From: Roseiarcus sp963833955
Lineage (GTDB): Bacteria; Pseudomonadota; Alphaproteobacteria; Rhizobiales; Beijerinckiaceae
NCBI GenBank assembly: GCA_963833955.1
Contig: CAWHZY010000018.1
Location: forward strand, 124,001 to 188,000
Direction of reading: 5' to 3'
Length of the DNA stretch: 64,000 nucleotides
A program made the position numbers and the translations under genes. The number at the start of each line of letters is the position of its first letter. Position 1 is the first letter of the stretch. Below, piece after piece: positions 1 through 8,059 of this stretch. The notes below the pieces were generated by a model. That model did no database searches. It was not told where the DNA came from and saw only the letters and a list, made by a program, of their open reading frames with translations.

Positions 1-179
1 GCATAGATGACGCCCACGGTCGCGAATTTGAACCCGGCGATCTCGTTGTTCTTGACCAATGTCTCGACGCCGACCCAGCGGCGGATCAGGAACTGCGCGA
101 TCATCGCCAGGGCGGTGGGAACAATCACGATCAGCGCGATCAGGGCCCACAACGGAAGGCCCGACAGAAAATGTGACAC
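1..179 (-). CDS. DUF4239 (bestrophin-like) membrane protein, N-terminal fragment
   Basis: The reverse strand reads from a GTG at 179 off the left edge, so only about 59 N-terminal residues are present. The visible part begins VSHFLSGLPLW, continues as one hydrophobic helix (ALIALIVIVPTALAMIAQF), then a basic stretch and the segment NNEIAGFKFATVGVIYA, which resembles the start of the second helix in DUF4239 proteins. Members are four-helix inner-membrane proteins of unknown function. The family call rests on this short match, and the start codon is chosen by frame alone. Confidence 0.55.
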   Translation of the reverse strand, partial: MSHFLSGLPLWALIALIVIVPTALAMIAQFLIRRWVGVETLVKNNEIAGFKFATVGVIY

Positions 180-441
180 TCTTGCCCTCCATACGAACGT
201 GATGGCGACTTGCCGTCGCTCGCCGCGGCTCACATCGTTCGCACGATCGCGCCAATCCAACTGCCATCCTCCGCCGGCGTCTGTCCAGAACCTTGGCGTT
301 CCAGGGAGCACAAGAAACGGCTGGGGACGACGGACGCTCGACCGGCGCGAAATCCTTCTGAATCAAGCCGCATTCTGTCATGATTCGCGCTGCGGCAAGT
401 GATTCGCACGTTGCCGCGTTGCTGGATCCCAAGGCGGAGTT

Positions 442-2241
442 TTGACGCCCTCCGATTACTTCCTCGACGTTGAGACCTCGGCGCTCGGCCAGCCGTGGCG
501 GCCTCGGCTCGACGCGGCAGGGGAGCTGCATGCGCTCGCCATTGCCCAAATCGGCGGCCATGACGAGCTGATCGCCCGCGTGCTTGCGGGGCGCGGCGTC
601 CTGCCGGACGCGGTTGACCGCCATCTCGCGCCGAGCTTTCGCGATCTGATGCCCGACCCCTATAGCCTGCGCGATATGGCCGCGGCGACCGAGCGCCTGA
701 GGCTCGCGGTCATGGCCCATGAGAAGGTCGCCATCTTCGGCGACTACGATGTCGACGGCGCGTGCAGCGCGGCGCTCCTCAGCGAATATCTGAACGCCTG
801 CGGGCTGGAGACGATCGTCCATATCCCCGACCGGGTGACCGAGGGCTATGGCCCCAACATCGAGGCGATTCAGAGCTTCGCATCGCAAGGCGCGACGCTC
901 GTGGTGACCGTCGACTGCGGCGCCGTCAGCCGCGAGCCGTTCGAGGTCGCAAGCCGGGCTCGGCCTCGACGTGATCGTGTTCGATCACCATCAGGCCCCG
1001 GAGGTGCTGCCGAGGACGGCGGCGCTCGTCGATCCCAACCGCGAGGACGACCTTTCGGGCCTCGGCTATCTCTGCGCGGCGGGCGTCGTCTTCATGGCGC
1101 TCGTCGCGCTCAATCGCGCTTTGCGCGAAGCGGGCGTTCTGGAACGGCGGCAAAGGCCCGGATCTGCTGGCCTCCCTCGACCTCGTGGCGCTCGCGACGG
1201 TCGCCGACGTCGTGCCGCTGATCGGGCTCAACCGCGCCTTCGTCATCAAGGGCCTCGCGATCATGCGGGAGCGCCGCCGTCCCGGGCTTGCGGCTTTGTT
1301 CGATATCGCCGGCGCCGACGGGCCGCCGCGGCCCTATCATCTCGGCTTCGTCATCGGCCCGCGCATCAACGCGGGCGGACGCATCGGCGATGCGGCGCTT
1401 GGCGTCAGGCTCCTGACCGCGACCGACGACATCGAGGCGCGCACGATCGCGATCGAGCTCGACCGGCTGAACCGCATGCGCCAGCAGATCGAGATCGAAG
1501 TCCTGGCGGAGGCCGAAGCGGAAGCGCTGCTGTCGCTCGGCCTCGAGGAGCGGGGCGCGGCGGTTGTCGTCGCGGGAGCGACATTGGCCGCCCGGAATCG
1601 TCGGCCTGCTTGCGGCGCGGCTCAAGGAGAGGTTCGAGCGCCCGGCCTTCGCGCTGAGCCTCGCCGGCGGACAGGCGACCGGCTCCGGCCGCTCGATCGC
1701 GGGCGTCGATCTCGGCCGGGCGGTGCGAGCGGCGGTCGAAGCGGGCGTCGCGATCAAAGGGGGCGGCCATGCGATGGCGGCGGGCGTGACGCTCACGACC
1801 GAGCGGCTCGGCGACTGGCGCGCCTTTCTCGAGGAGCGGCTCGGCCAGGCGGTGACGAAGGCGCGCGCCGAGGCGGGCCTCAAGGTCGACGCGGCGCTGA
1901 CGGCGACCGCGGCGACGCCGGAACTCGTCCATCGCCTCGAGGCGGCCGGCCCCTATGGCGCGGGCGCGCCCGAGCCGGTGTTCGCCCTGCCGCGCCATCG
2001 CCTGGCGGAGGTGACGCCGGTCGGCGCGGGCGGGCGCCATTTGCGCCTGCGCGCGGTCGCGGGCGACGGGCGGGCGGTCGAGGGGATCGCCTTCCGCGCC
2101 TCCGGCAAGAAGCTCGGCGAGGCGCTCATCCGCCTCAAGGGCGCGCCGGTGCATCTCGCCGGGACCCTTTCGGTGAACCGTTACGGGGGGCGGGAGCGGG
2201 CGCAGATCCGGGTCGTCGACGTCGCCGAGGCGACGCGTTAA
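442..2241 (+). CDS. recJ: Single-stranded-DNA-specific exonuclease RecJ, broken by three frameshifts
   Basis: RecJ is a DHH-family 5'-3' exonuclease acting on single-stranded DNA in recombination and mismatch repair. The N-terminal part carries motif I (FGDYDVDGACSAALL) and the next frame carries the DHH motif (VIVFDHHQ). Later frames carry VALATVADVVPL, GPRINAGGRIGDA and KGGGHAMAAG of the DHHA1 region, then the OB-like C-terminus. The reading frame moves +1 three times. Each move is explained by one extra G in a GGG run at 956-958, 1132-1134 and 1574-1576. Removing these joins the parts into one protein of about 599 residues, normal for RecJ. No RBS decides the ATG/TTG start region. Sequencing error is the likeliest cause, but a real pseudogene cannot be excluded from sequence alone. 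Confidence 0.88.
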
Positions 2242-2323
2242 TAGCGCGCTTTATGTGTTTAATTGGCTGGAGGGACCATCCTTCGGGACCCCGGGCACAA
2301 CTTAAGCGAGCGATGCCATTCAA

Positions 2324-2453
2324 GTAAACGACAATAAACGCGCTTAAACGCGCCTAAACGTTAGTAAAAGTGCTGACGTTTACTGACGTTTATTTTTTCG
2401 AATCGGGACTTTTCAATGGGTTACGGCCGATTCGAATACGAAAAATCGTCCCG
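2324..2453. repeat. AAACG-iteron repeat, copy 1
   Basis: An AT-rich block in a GC-rich region. It starts with spaced copies of the core AAACG in both orientations (TAAACG, TTAAACG, CTAAACG, then GACGTTTACTGACGTTTA) and runs into a conserved segment containing CGGGACTTTTCAATGGG. The same arrangement recurs inverted at 25990-26103, and the conserved segment recurs in weaker form near 48308. A 60-codon open frame starts inside it, but is judged to come from the repeat. Confidence 0.7.
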
Positions 2454-2623
2454 GCCTTCAACTCGCCTTTCCAGTTGCACACGGAACCCGCCTTTGCTCA
2501 CCGGTCTTCCGCCGTTGGACACGAAGGCGCTGCCTGCCAGAATGAAAGATAGCATGAATTCTGGTTTTTCGTAAAGAGATTGTTGGCTCTTATCGCGTTT
2601 GCTGTTGGTCTCAGCCCTCGCCG

Positions 2624-2763
2624 TCATGGCCGGGCTTGTCCCGGCTATCCACGTGAACGCTGAGCCTATGCGATTAAGCTATTGATGAAGTGAGGTAAAA
2701 TTGGAACCGACGGGCAATTGGCGCTGACGCTGCGTGGATGGCCGGGTCAAGCCCGGCCATGAC
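2624..2763. repeat. Inverted pair of GGCCGGGCTTG repeats
   Basis: The segment at about 2621-2651 (CGTCATGGCCGGGCTTGTCC and on) is matched in inverted orientation at about 2733-2763 (GGGTCAAGCCCGGCCATGAC). The two arms enclose about 80 bp with no gene. This is the layout of a common alphaproteobacterial interspersed palindrome. The 2242-2863 interval holds only this pair and the AAACG block upstream. Confidence 0.6.
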
Positions 2764-2863
2764 GGAGAGGCCGGCGCTGAATCACCTGGATCGACCGGCG
2801 ACCAACAGCGAACGCTAAAAGAGCGAGATTGTTTCGGGCGCGTCAGCGCCGCGAGAGCCGAAT

Positions 2864-3478
2864 TCAACGGGTGGGCAAGTCCACCGCCCCGCCGATCCTC
2901 TGCGCGATGAGATGGGTGAGCCGCGCCGTGACGGGTTCGGGAACGTCGACGCCGGACAAAAGCCAGGTCAGGCCGGACAGGGTCATATGGACGCGATATC
3001 GCCCATCGGGACTGTCGAGGCCGACAACGAAGCTCAGCGGGCCGTCGAAATGAGAGTGCATCAGGACCTGCAAGGGGCGGGCGTGGAACGCCTCGCCGAG
3101 CGAGGGCATGCCCCAGACCGTTCCGGCGTCCTTTCCGCCGGCGCCGAGGACGCCCACGCGTCCCTGGGTCAAAAGCGCCGCGATGTTCTCAGGCGTGAGA
3201 AGGGCGCGCAGCAGCATTTCGGCTGCGGCGGCGTTGAGAAAGACGCCCTGCCGCGGCGACGGCGGGTTTTGAAGTTGCGGATTCTGGTCGGCGAAGGCGC
3301 GCGCGATCTGGCCGCTCAGCGAGCGGATCAGCGCCTGCAGATCGACGCGCTCGATCAAGGCTTCCGCGTCGCCGCGCTCGGCCGCCGACGCAAGCTGCGC
3401 CGCGCCAGCCAGCGCCCAGGCCCAATAGGCGGCGATGAGGATGACGAGCGCGACCGCGCCGCGAATGAGCCTTCGCAT
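2864..3478 (-). CDS. DUF2939 domain protein, membrane-anchored
   Basis: A 204-residue protein starting MRRLIRGAVALVILIAAYWAWAL, a single N-terminal signal anchor. It continues AAERGDAEALIERVDLQALIRSL, the pattern of DUF2939 proteins (A...GDA..L...VD...LR.SL), followed by a globular region. The bulk is probably periplasmic, and no enzymatic motif is visible. It stands alone between repeats upstream and the divergent cyanase gene. The function of the family is unknown. Confidence 0.75.
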   Translation of the reverse strand: MRRLIRGAVALVILIAAYWAWALAGAAQLASAAERGDAEALIERVDLQALIRSLSGQIARAFADQNPQLQNPPSPRQGVFLNAAAAEMLLRALLTPENIAALLTQGRVGVLGAGGKDAGTVWGMPSLGEAFHARPLQVLMHSHFDGPLSFVVGLDSPDGRYRVHMTLSGLTWLLSGVDVPEPVTARLTHLIAQRIGGAVDLPTR

Positions 3479-3744
3479 GGGGCGCTACCTAGCAATCAGG
3501 CGCGCCGCGTCACCCTTCGGGGCGTCGTTTGTCGTCATGGCCGGCGCAATACAGCTGAATTTCTGGCTGGAATTCCCATGTTTTCGCAAATCGGAGCCTT
3601 AAGCGCTGGCGTTCCCGTGCCGGCCAGCCGGCCTGGGAGGGCAGGACCGCTGGCCGGGCTGGCCCCTGACGATTCCCCGGCTTCGACTGGATCGTCTCTT
3701 GCATCGGCGGCCGGAGACCCATTTCCGAACTGGAGTTTTCACCC

Positions 3745-4227
3745 ATGCAGCGCGCTGAGCTCACCGAAAAGATCCTCGACATCAAGCGCGAGAAGGGCTG
3801 GACCTGGAAGCACATCAGCGACGAAATCGGGGGGCTATCGCCGGTCCTGGTGGTCGGCGCGCTGCTCGGGCAGATGAAGCTGCCGAAGCCGCTGGCCGGG
3901 AAGGCCGCGAGCCTGTTCGGCCTGTCGGAGCCCGAAAAGCGGATGCTGAACGAGGTTCCGACGCGCGGCGCGCCGATGCCGCCGACCGATCCGCTGCTCT
4001 ACCGCTTCTATGAACTGGTGATGGTCAACGGCCCGGCCTTGAAGGCGCTGATCGAGGAGGAATTCGGCGACGGCATCATGTCGGCGATCGACTTCGACCT
4101 CGAGCTTGACCGGCTTCAGAACCCGAAGGGCGACCGCGTCCGGCTGACCATGTCCGGCAAGTTCCTGCCGTACAAATATTACGGCGCCGAGCAGGGCCTG
4201 CCGGAATACGGGTTCAAGGAGGAGTGA
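3745..4227 (+). CDS. cynS: Cyanate hydratase (cyanase)
   Basis: Cyanase converts cyanate and bicarbonate to ammonia and CO2 in the cytoplasm, for detoxification and nitrogen supply. The 160-residue protein has an N-terminal helical domain and the catalytic C-terminal domain. The catalytic residues are R87 and E90 (YRFYELV) and S113 (GIMSAIDF), with the same spacing (3 and 23) as Arg96, Glu99 and Ser122 of the E. coli enzyme. The start ATG follows a plausible RBS (ACTGGAG). No transporter, carbonic anhydrase or CynR-type regulator is adjacent, so the gene is solitary here. Confidence 0.96.
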   Translation: MQRAELTEKILDIKREKGWTWKHISDEIGGLSPVLVVGALLGQMKLPKPLAGKAASLFGLSEPEKRMLNEVPTRGAPMPPTDPLLYRFYELVMVNGPALKALIEEEFGDGIMSAIDFDLELDRLQNPKGDRVRLTMSGKFLPYKYYGAEQGLPEYGFKEE

Positions 4228-4334
4228 GGCGCGGGCAGGGCTCTCGCGCGCTGACCTCGACCCGCGTGCACGCTTCGCCATGGACTGGGGGTAGGGCTTA
4301 AGAAGGTGCCTTGCCCCGCCCAAAGTCCACTTGA

Positions 4335-5438
4335 TTACGGCGCCTTGTAACACTTTGTTACGGTTGCGTATAAATCGGTTTGCTCCATGTGATCGACATT
4401 CAGCGTGCCCAGCGTAGGCACGTCCCAGTGGGTAAAATCCTTGGCCGTATAGGTTACCGTGACCGGGCCCGGGCGCGAATGTGTCCAGGCGCCGAACGAA
4501 CCCTCGCTCGTTCCCTGCATCCAGGATTTGTCGGCAAAGGAAAACATGCAGCAGCCGATCAGCTTTGACGGATTCTGTTTGTTGTAGTTGATGCACCCGG
4601 TCAGCTGACCCATGAGAACGTTGACGTGATCGGGTTTGGTCCGGTCCTGCCCGATTTCGGTGAACCAGATCGGCAGCTTGTACTGATTGTAAGTCCGGTC
4701 GACCCAGCCTGCGCCAGACCCATCGTTATGAAACAGATAGTCGGCGGAATTGTAGGTTTGGGGGGCAAGAAACAGCCGGGAACTCAACCCGCTCAGTTGT
4801 GGAATGAGTTGATCCCATGCGTACCAGCAGGGAGGGCGGCCGTTTTGCATGGCGAAGCTGACCGGATGCCCGATGGGCAGTTTGCGATGGTTGGGAAATT
4901 GCTGTTGCTCGATCGAGGCCCAGGCATTTGTGAAACTCACGCAATTCGCGACGCTGATGCCGTTGCCGGGCAGATCGAACTCGTTCCCGAACACGATCCC
5001 CTGTATGGCTGGATGATAATCGCCGCCCTGTGAAAAAGATTGGATCAGCGCCGGGATCTGCTTGTTCATGTCTGGCAAGCCGCCGCCGGGCTGAAGGAAA
5101 TAATTGGAAACACTGACCAGCACGCCTATTTTATCCATATGGCAGCCGTCCAGGAACAATTGATGGCTGTTCCGGGGGTCCCAGTCATAAAGCCTGACAA
5201 CCTCGACGCCCATGTTATACATCTTTATATTGTCCCACCGGCACGGCGGGGGCGCCGGGAAACCTTCGTTTTGACACCAAGATTGGACAGAATTTGAATA
5301 GTCTCTACGAAATAGAGACCCTATATAATCAGCGCTATTGTCGCTGCCGAAGAATACCAGCGTGCTGTTTGCTATAGAAGGATTGTATGGAGCGGGAAAA
5401 GCGTCATTTCCGTAGCATATACCCTTTACGCGCCCCAT
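4335..5438 (-). CDS. Putative glycoside hydrolase, GH-A clan-like (GH17/GH72-like)
   Basis: A 367-residue protein starting at the ATG at 5438, preceded by a strong RBS (GGGAGG six bases upstream). The open frame extends seven codons further, but those are not needed. Features resemble TIM-barrel glucanases: VVRLYDWDPRNSHQLFLDGC near residue 80, an Asn-Glu pair at N152-E153 (GIVFGNEFD) suited to an acid/base, and E261 (PIWFTEIGQD) suited to a nucleophile. No signal peptide is visible, which is odd for a polysaccharide hydrolase. Base composition is clearly lower in GC than its neighbours and the upstream 200 bp are AT-rich, suggesting horizontal acquisition. Substrate unknown, and the family call is tentative. 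Confidence 0.6.
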   Translation of the reverse strand: MGRVKGICYGNDAFPAPYNPSIANSTLVFFGSDNSADYIGSLFRRDYSNSVQSWCQNEGFPAPPPCRWDNIKMYNMGVEVVRLYDWDPRNSHQLFLDGCHMDKIGVLVSVSNYFLQPGGGLPDMNKQIPALIQSFSQGGDYHPAIQGIVFGNEFDLPGNGISVANCVSFTNAWASIEQQQFPNHRKLPIGHPVSFAMQNGRPPCWYAWDQLIPQLSGLSSRLFLAPQTYNSADYLFHNDGSGAGWVDRTYNQYKLPIWFTEIGQDRTKPDHVNVLMGQLTGCINYNKQNPSKLIGCCMFSFADKSWMQGTSEGSFGAWTHSRPGPVTVTYTAKDFTHWDVPTLGTLNVDHMEQTDLYATVTKCYKAP

Positions 5439-5944
5439 TGTGACCTCCCTTTGGAACAATTATGCAAACTGCATGTACAAAGAGCATTTTGATCAAAGTC
5501 AAAATGTTCTCTAGTCCGTATTTCCGGTGATTTTAACCTGCAAAAGCTCCGTTATCGCCACCATAAGTTTACACGTAACATGGGGCAACTAACAAAAAGG
5601 GGGAGGCAACGGAGCAGGCACAACTAACTCAGCGTGTATCACGAAAATATGTAAGGCCAAAAGTTGAATTCGTTACGATATATTCACAGTTCTGAAGCGC
5701 CCGCTCGAGGCGCCTGTTTCCCGAGACCTATGCGATCCACTGGGCCGAGGATCGGCCATGAGGCGATGATCGGTTCCCGATCATCGGGTCTTGGCATGAG
5801 CGAGAAGCGCCTCGGTTTGCCCGGCCGCACAAGCGCCGCGATCGGGCGTCAGAGTCTTTGCAATCGGAAATTGTGGTTCATCGCCTGGTTAGGCCAGGCG
5901 CGCAGGACGTGAGAGGGTTTGAGCGCGATGCGCAGGAGGGGGCC
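5439..5944. other. Intergenic region, AT-rich then repeat fragment
   Basis: About 500 bp between divergent genes. The first 200 bp upstream of the glycosidase-like gene are AT-rich and should hold its promoter, although no convincing -35/-10 pair was found. A partial copy of the TACCAA/TTGGTA palindromic element lies at about 5750-5796. The rest shows no supported gene. Confidence 0.5.
5750..5796. repeat. Partial TACCAA-type palindromic element
   Basis: The stretch CGGCCATGAGGCGATGATCG, followed by a GGTTCCCGATCATC hairpin and GGTCTTGGCA, matches the right half of the ~115-bp element seen complete at 33835-33949 and 36560-36675. It has several substitutions and lacks the left half. Confidence 0.6.
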
Positions 5945-6736
5945 GTGACGCGCGGCGCAAAGACAGTGAGCATACTCGCCGTGGTCGCCGTTCTCACGCT
6001 GTCGGCGGCGTTCGCGGCCTATGCGATGGAACTCCATCGCATGGCCTTGTGGCAGGTCGTGCGCGCCTGCGTCGCCGATTACAAGCTGACCGGCGCGCCC
6101 TTTCCTTGCCTCGAGGTCAATCTTGCCGGCGGCGAGGCGCTCGGCAACGTCGTCCTGCGTCCGCCGCTCATGGAGGACACGATGCTGGCCCCGACGCGAC
6201 GGATCAAGGGCATCGAGGACCCGTTCCTGCGGTCGCCCGAGGCGCCGAATTATTTCGACGCCGCCTGGCGCGCGCGCACGTTCCTCACCGACGCGGACGG
6301 CGAGGCGCCGGAGCGCGACAACATCGCGCTCTTCGTCAATTCGGCCGTCGTCCGGACGCAGGACCAGCTCCACATCCACGTGGGCTGCCTCGTCCCTTAC
6401 GCCCGCCGCACGCTCGCGGCCGCCGCGCCGAAGGTCCCGATGGGCGCATGGGCTCAGATCGGCCCGGTCGTCCCCCATACGATGTTCTGGGCCTATCGCA
6501 TCCCGGGGACGGACCTTGCGAACGTCAATCCTTTTCAGCTCGCCGCCGAGGAGCTCGGGGCCAAGACGAACGGCCCGGGCGACCTGACGGTCGTGGTCGT
6601 CGGGGCCCGCGTGGACGGCGACGATCAATTCCTGATCCTCGCTTCTTATGCGAAAGCGCCGCACGCGTGGTGGCCGGTCGGCGCCGACAATTTGCTTGGC
6701 GACTGCCGCTTCGCCGAGCCTCGCCGCGCCGGCTGA
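5945..6736 (+). CDS. cdh: CDP-diacylglycerol diphosphatase
   Basis: This enzyme hydrolyses CDP-diacylglycerol to phosphatidate and CMP at the inner membrane. GTG at 5945 is chosen because AGGAGGG lies a few bases upstream and the protein then opens with a signal anchor (TVSILAVVAVLTLSAAFAAYA). The open frame extends 29 codons further upstream without an RBS. The family signature is RTQDQLHIHVGCL, the HIT-like histidine motif of Cdh proteins. Length (263 aa) fits the family (about 250). A C-terminal pair, WWPVGADNLLGDC, is also typical. Confidence 0.88.
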   Translation: MTRGAKTVSILAVVAVLTLSAAFAAYAMELHRMALWQVVRACVADYKLTGAPFPCLEVNLAGGEALGNVVLRPPLMEDTMLAPTRRIKGIEDPFLRSPEAPNYFDAAWRARTFLTDADGEAPERDNIALFVNSAVVRTQDQLHIHVGCLVPYARRTLAAAAPKVPMGAWAQIGPVVPHTMFWAYRIPGTDLANVNPFQLAAEELGAKTNGPGDLTVVVVGARVDGDDQFLILASYAKAPHAWWPVGADNLLGDCRFAEPRRAG

Positions 6737-6814
6737 GGGCGCGTTCGTCGCCGGTTCGACTTCGCCCGGCCGCACCCCATATTGGGCGGTCCATCCCGCA
6801 CAGAACGCACAGCC

Positions 6815-7842
6815 TTGGACCTCATCGCCTCGACCGACCGCGGCCTCTATTGCGCCGCGGGCGATTTTCACATCGATCCCTGGCGCCCGGTTCCGCGCGC
6901 CATCATCACCCATGCGCATTCCGACCACGCGCGCTTCGGCTCGGAGGTTTATGTCTGCCATCGCGACACGGCGCCAGCCTTGCGCAAGCGCCTGGGCGAC
7001 GTCACGATCGAGACCGCGACTTACGGCCAGATTCTGGCGCGCAACGGGGTCGAGCTTTCGTTTCATCCGGCGGGCCATGTGCTCGGCTCGGCGCAGGTTC
7101 GCGTCGCCTCGAAGGGTGAGATCTGGGTCGCGTCCGGCGATTACAAGCTCGAGAGCGACGGCGTTTCGCCCGCCTTCGAGCCGATCCGCTGTCACGCCTT
7201 CATCACCGAATCGACCTTCGGCCTGCCGATCTACCGCTGGCGCCCGCAGGCCGAGACATTCGCCTCCATCGACGCCTGGCGGCGCGAGAACATCGCCGCC
7301 GGGCGCGCCAGCATTCTGTTCGCCTATGCGCTCGGCAAGGCGCAGCGGCTCATCGCCCATGTCGATCCGGCGCTTGGGCCCGATCGTCTGTCACGGCGCG
7401 GTCGAGGCGATCAACGCGCTCTATCGCGAGGCGGGCGTGGCCTTGCCGCCGACCGCTCTCGCGACGCAGATCGAGACACAAGCGCGATTTCGCCCGCGCG
7501 CTGATCGTTGCGCCGCCCTCCGCCGCCGCGAGCCCGTGGCTCAAGCGCTTCGGCGACTATTCCGATGCGCTGGCGAGCGGCTGGATGCAGGTCAGGGGCA
7601 ACCGCCGCCGGCGCGGCCTCGACCGCGGCTTCGCGCTGTCCGACCACGCCGACTGGCCGGGCCTGATCGCGGCCATCGAGGCGACCGGCGCCGAGCGCAT
7701 ACTCGTGACGCATGGATACACGGAAACGTTGACGCGCTACCTTCGCGAGAAGGGTTTTGACGCACGCGCGCTCACGACCGCTTACGGCGACGACGAGGAC
7801 GTGGGCGACGCCGGGACGGCGACGGCGGAGGGCGAAGCGTGA
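6815..7842 (+). CDS. Ligase-associated DNA damage response exonuclease (metallo-beta-lactamase fold), two frameshifts
   Basis: MBL-fold exonuclease of the cluster that pairs a nuclease with an ATP-dependent DNA ligase. The N-terminus has GLYCAAGDFHIDPW and the metal motif THAHSDHARFG, then PAGHVLGSAQ, ASGDYK and ESTFGLP. The frame shifts +1 at the GGG/CCC junction 7376-7381 and again at about 7476-7481. After correction the protein continues with ALIVAPPSA, a segment ending GFALSDHADWPG, and VTHGYTE (about 342 residues). The start is uncertain: TTG at 6815 fits the usual N-terminus, TTG at 6782 is possible. Its stop overlaps a GTG (GTGA at 7839-7842) that was the original start of the ligase gene. 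Confidence 0.85.
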
Positions 7843-7868
7843 AGGCGTTCGCGGCTCTTTATCGCCGG
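7837..7868 (+). pseudogene. Orphaned duplicate of the ligase 5' end
   Basis: The 32 bp from 7837 match 8058-8089, the true ligase start, at 28 positions. Read from GTG 7839 both copies encode VKAFAALYRR, and all four differences are at third codon positions. Downstream of this copy a repeat of about 190 bp intervenes and the frame is lost, so this copy is a dead end. It marks where the ligase gene began before the insertion. Confidence 0.75.
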
Positions 7869-8057
7869 CAGCACTCCCGCCCCCCTTGTGGGGGCGGGCA
7901 TAGCCCGTCCGAGGGACGGGCGTTCTCTCGAACGCCCTATGGGTGGGGGGTCGCGCAGGCCTTTCCGCGCCTTGCTCCCGCGCGCAGACTTGAAGAGTTC
8001 GGCGCGACCCCCCTCCCTAACCCTCCCCCACAAGGGGGGAGGGGATTGGAGACCGAG
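7869..8057. repeat. Inserted palindromic repeat between exonuclease and ligase
   Basis: A composite hairpin repeat bounded by CCCCCTTGTGGGGG on the left and CCCCACAAGGGGGG on the right, so it has inverted ends. It contains a single copy of the 38-bp double-hairpin module (about 7899-7941, ATAGCCC ... GGGCGTTC TCTC GAACGCCC TAT). No open frame in it is supported. It lies between the two copies of the ligase 5' end. Confidence 0.75.
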
Positions 8058-8059
8058 GC

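Noticed and set aside
2370..2552. Conserved small protein starting MLTFTDVYFFESGLF, also seen at 25841-26056
   Set aside because: The shared part is exactly the repeat core; the rest differs, so similarity comes from the repeat rather than a gene.
5849..7360. 503-codon reverse-strand open frame
   Set aside because: Arginine-rich antisense shadow of the Cdh and exonuclease genes, typical of high-GC DNA.
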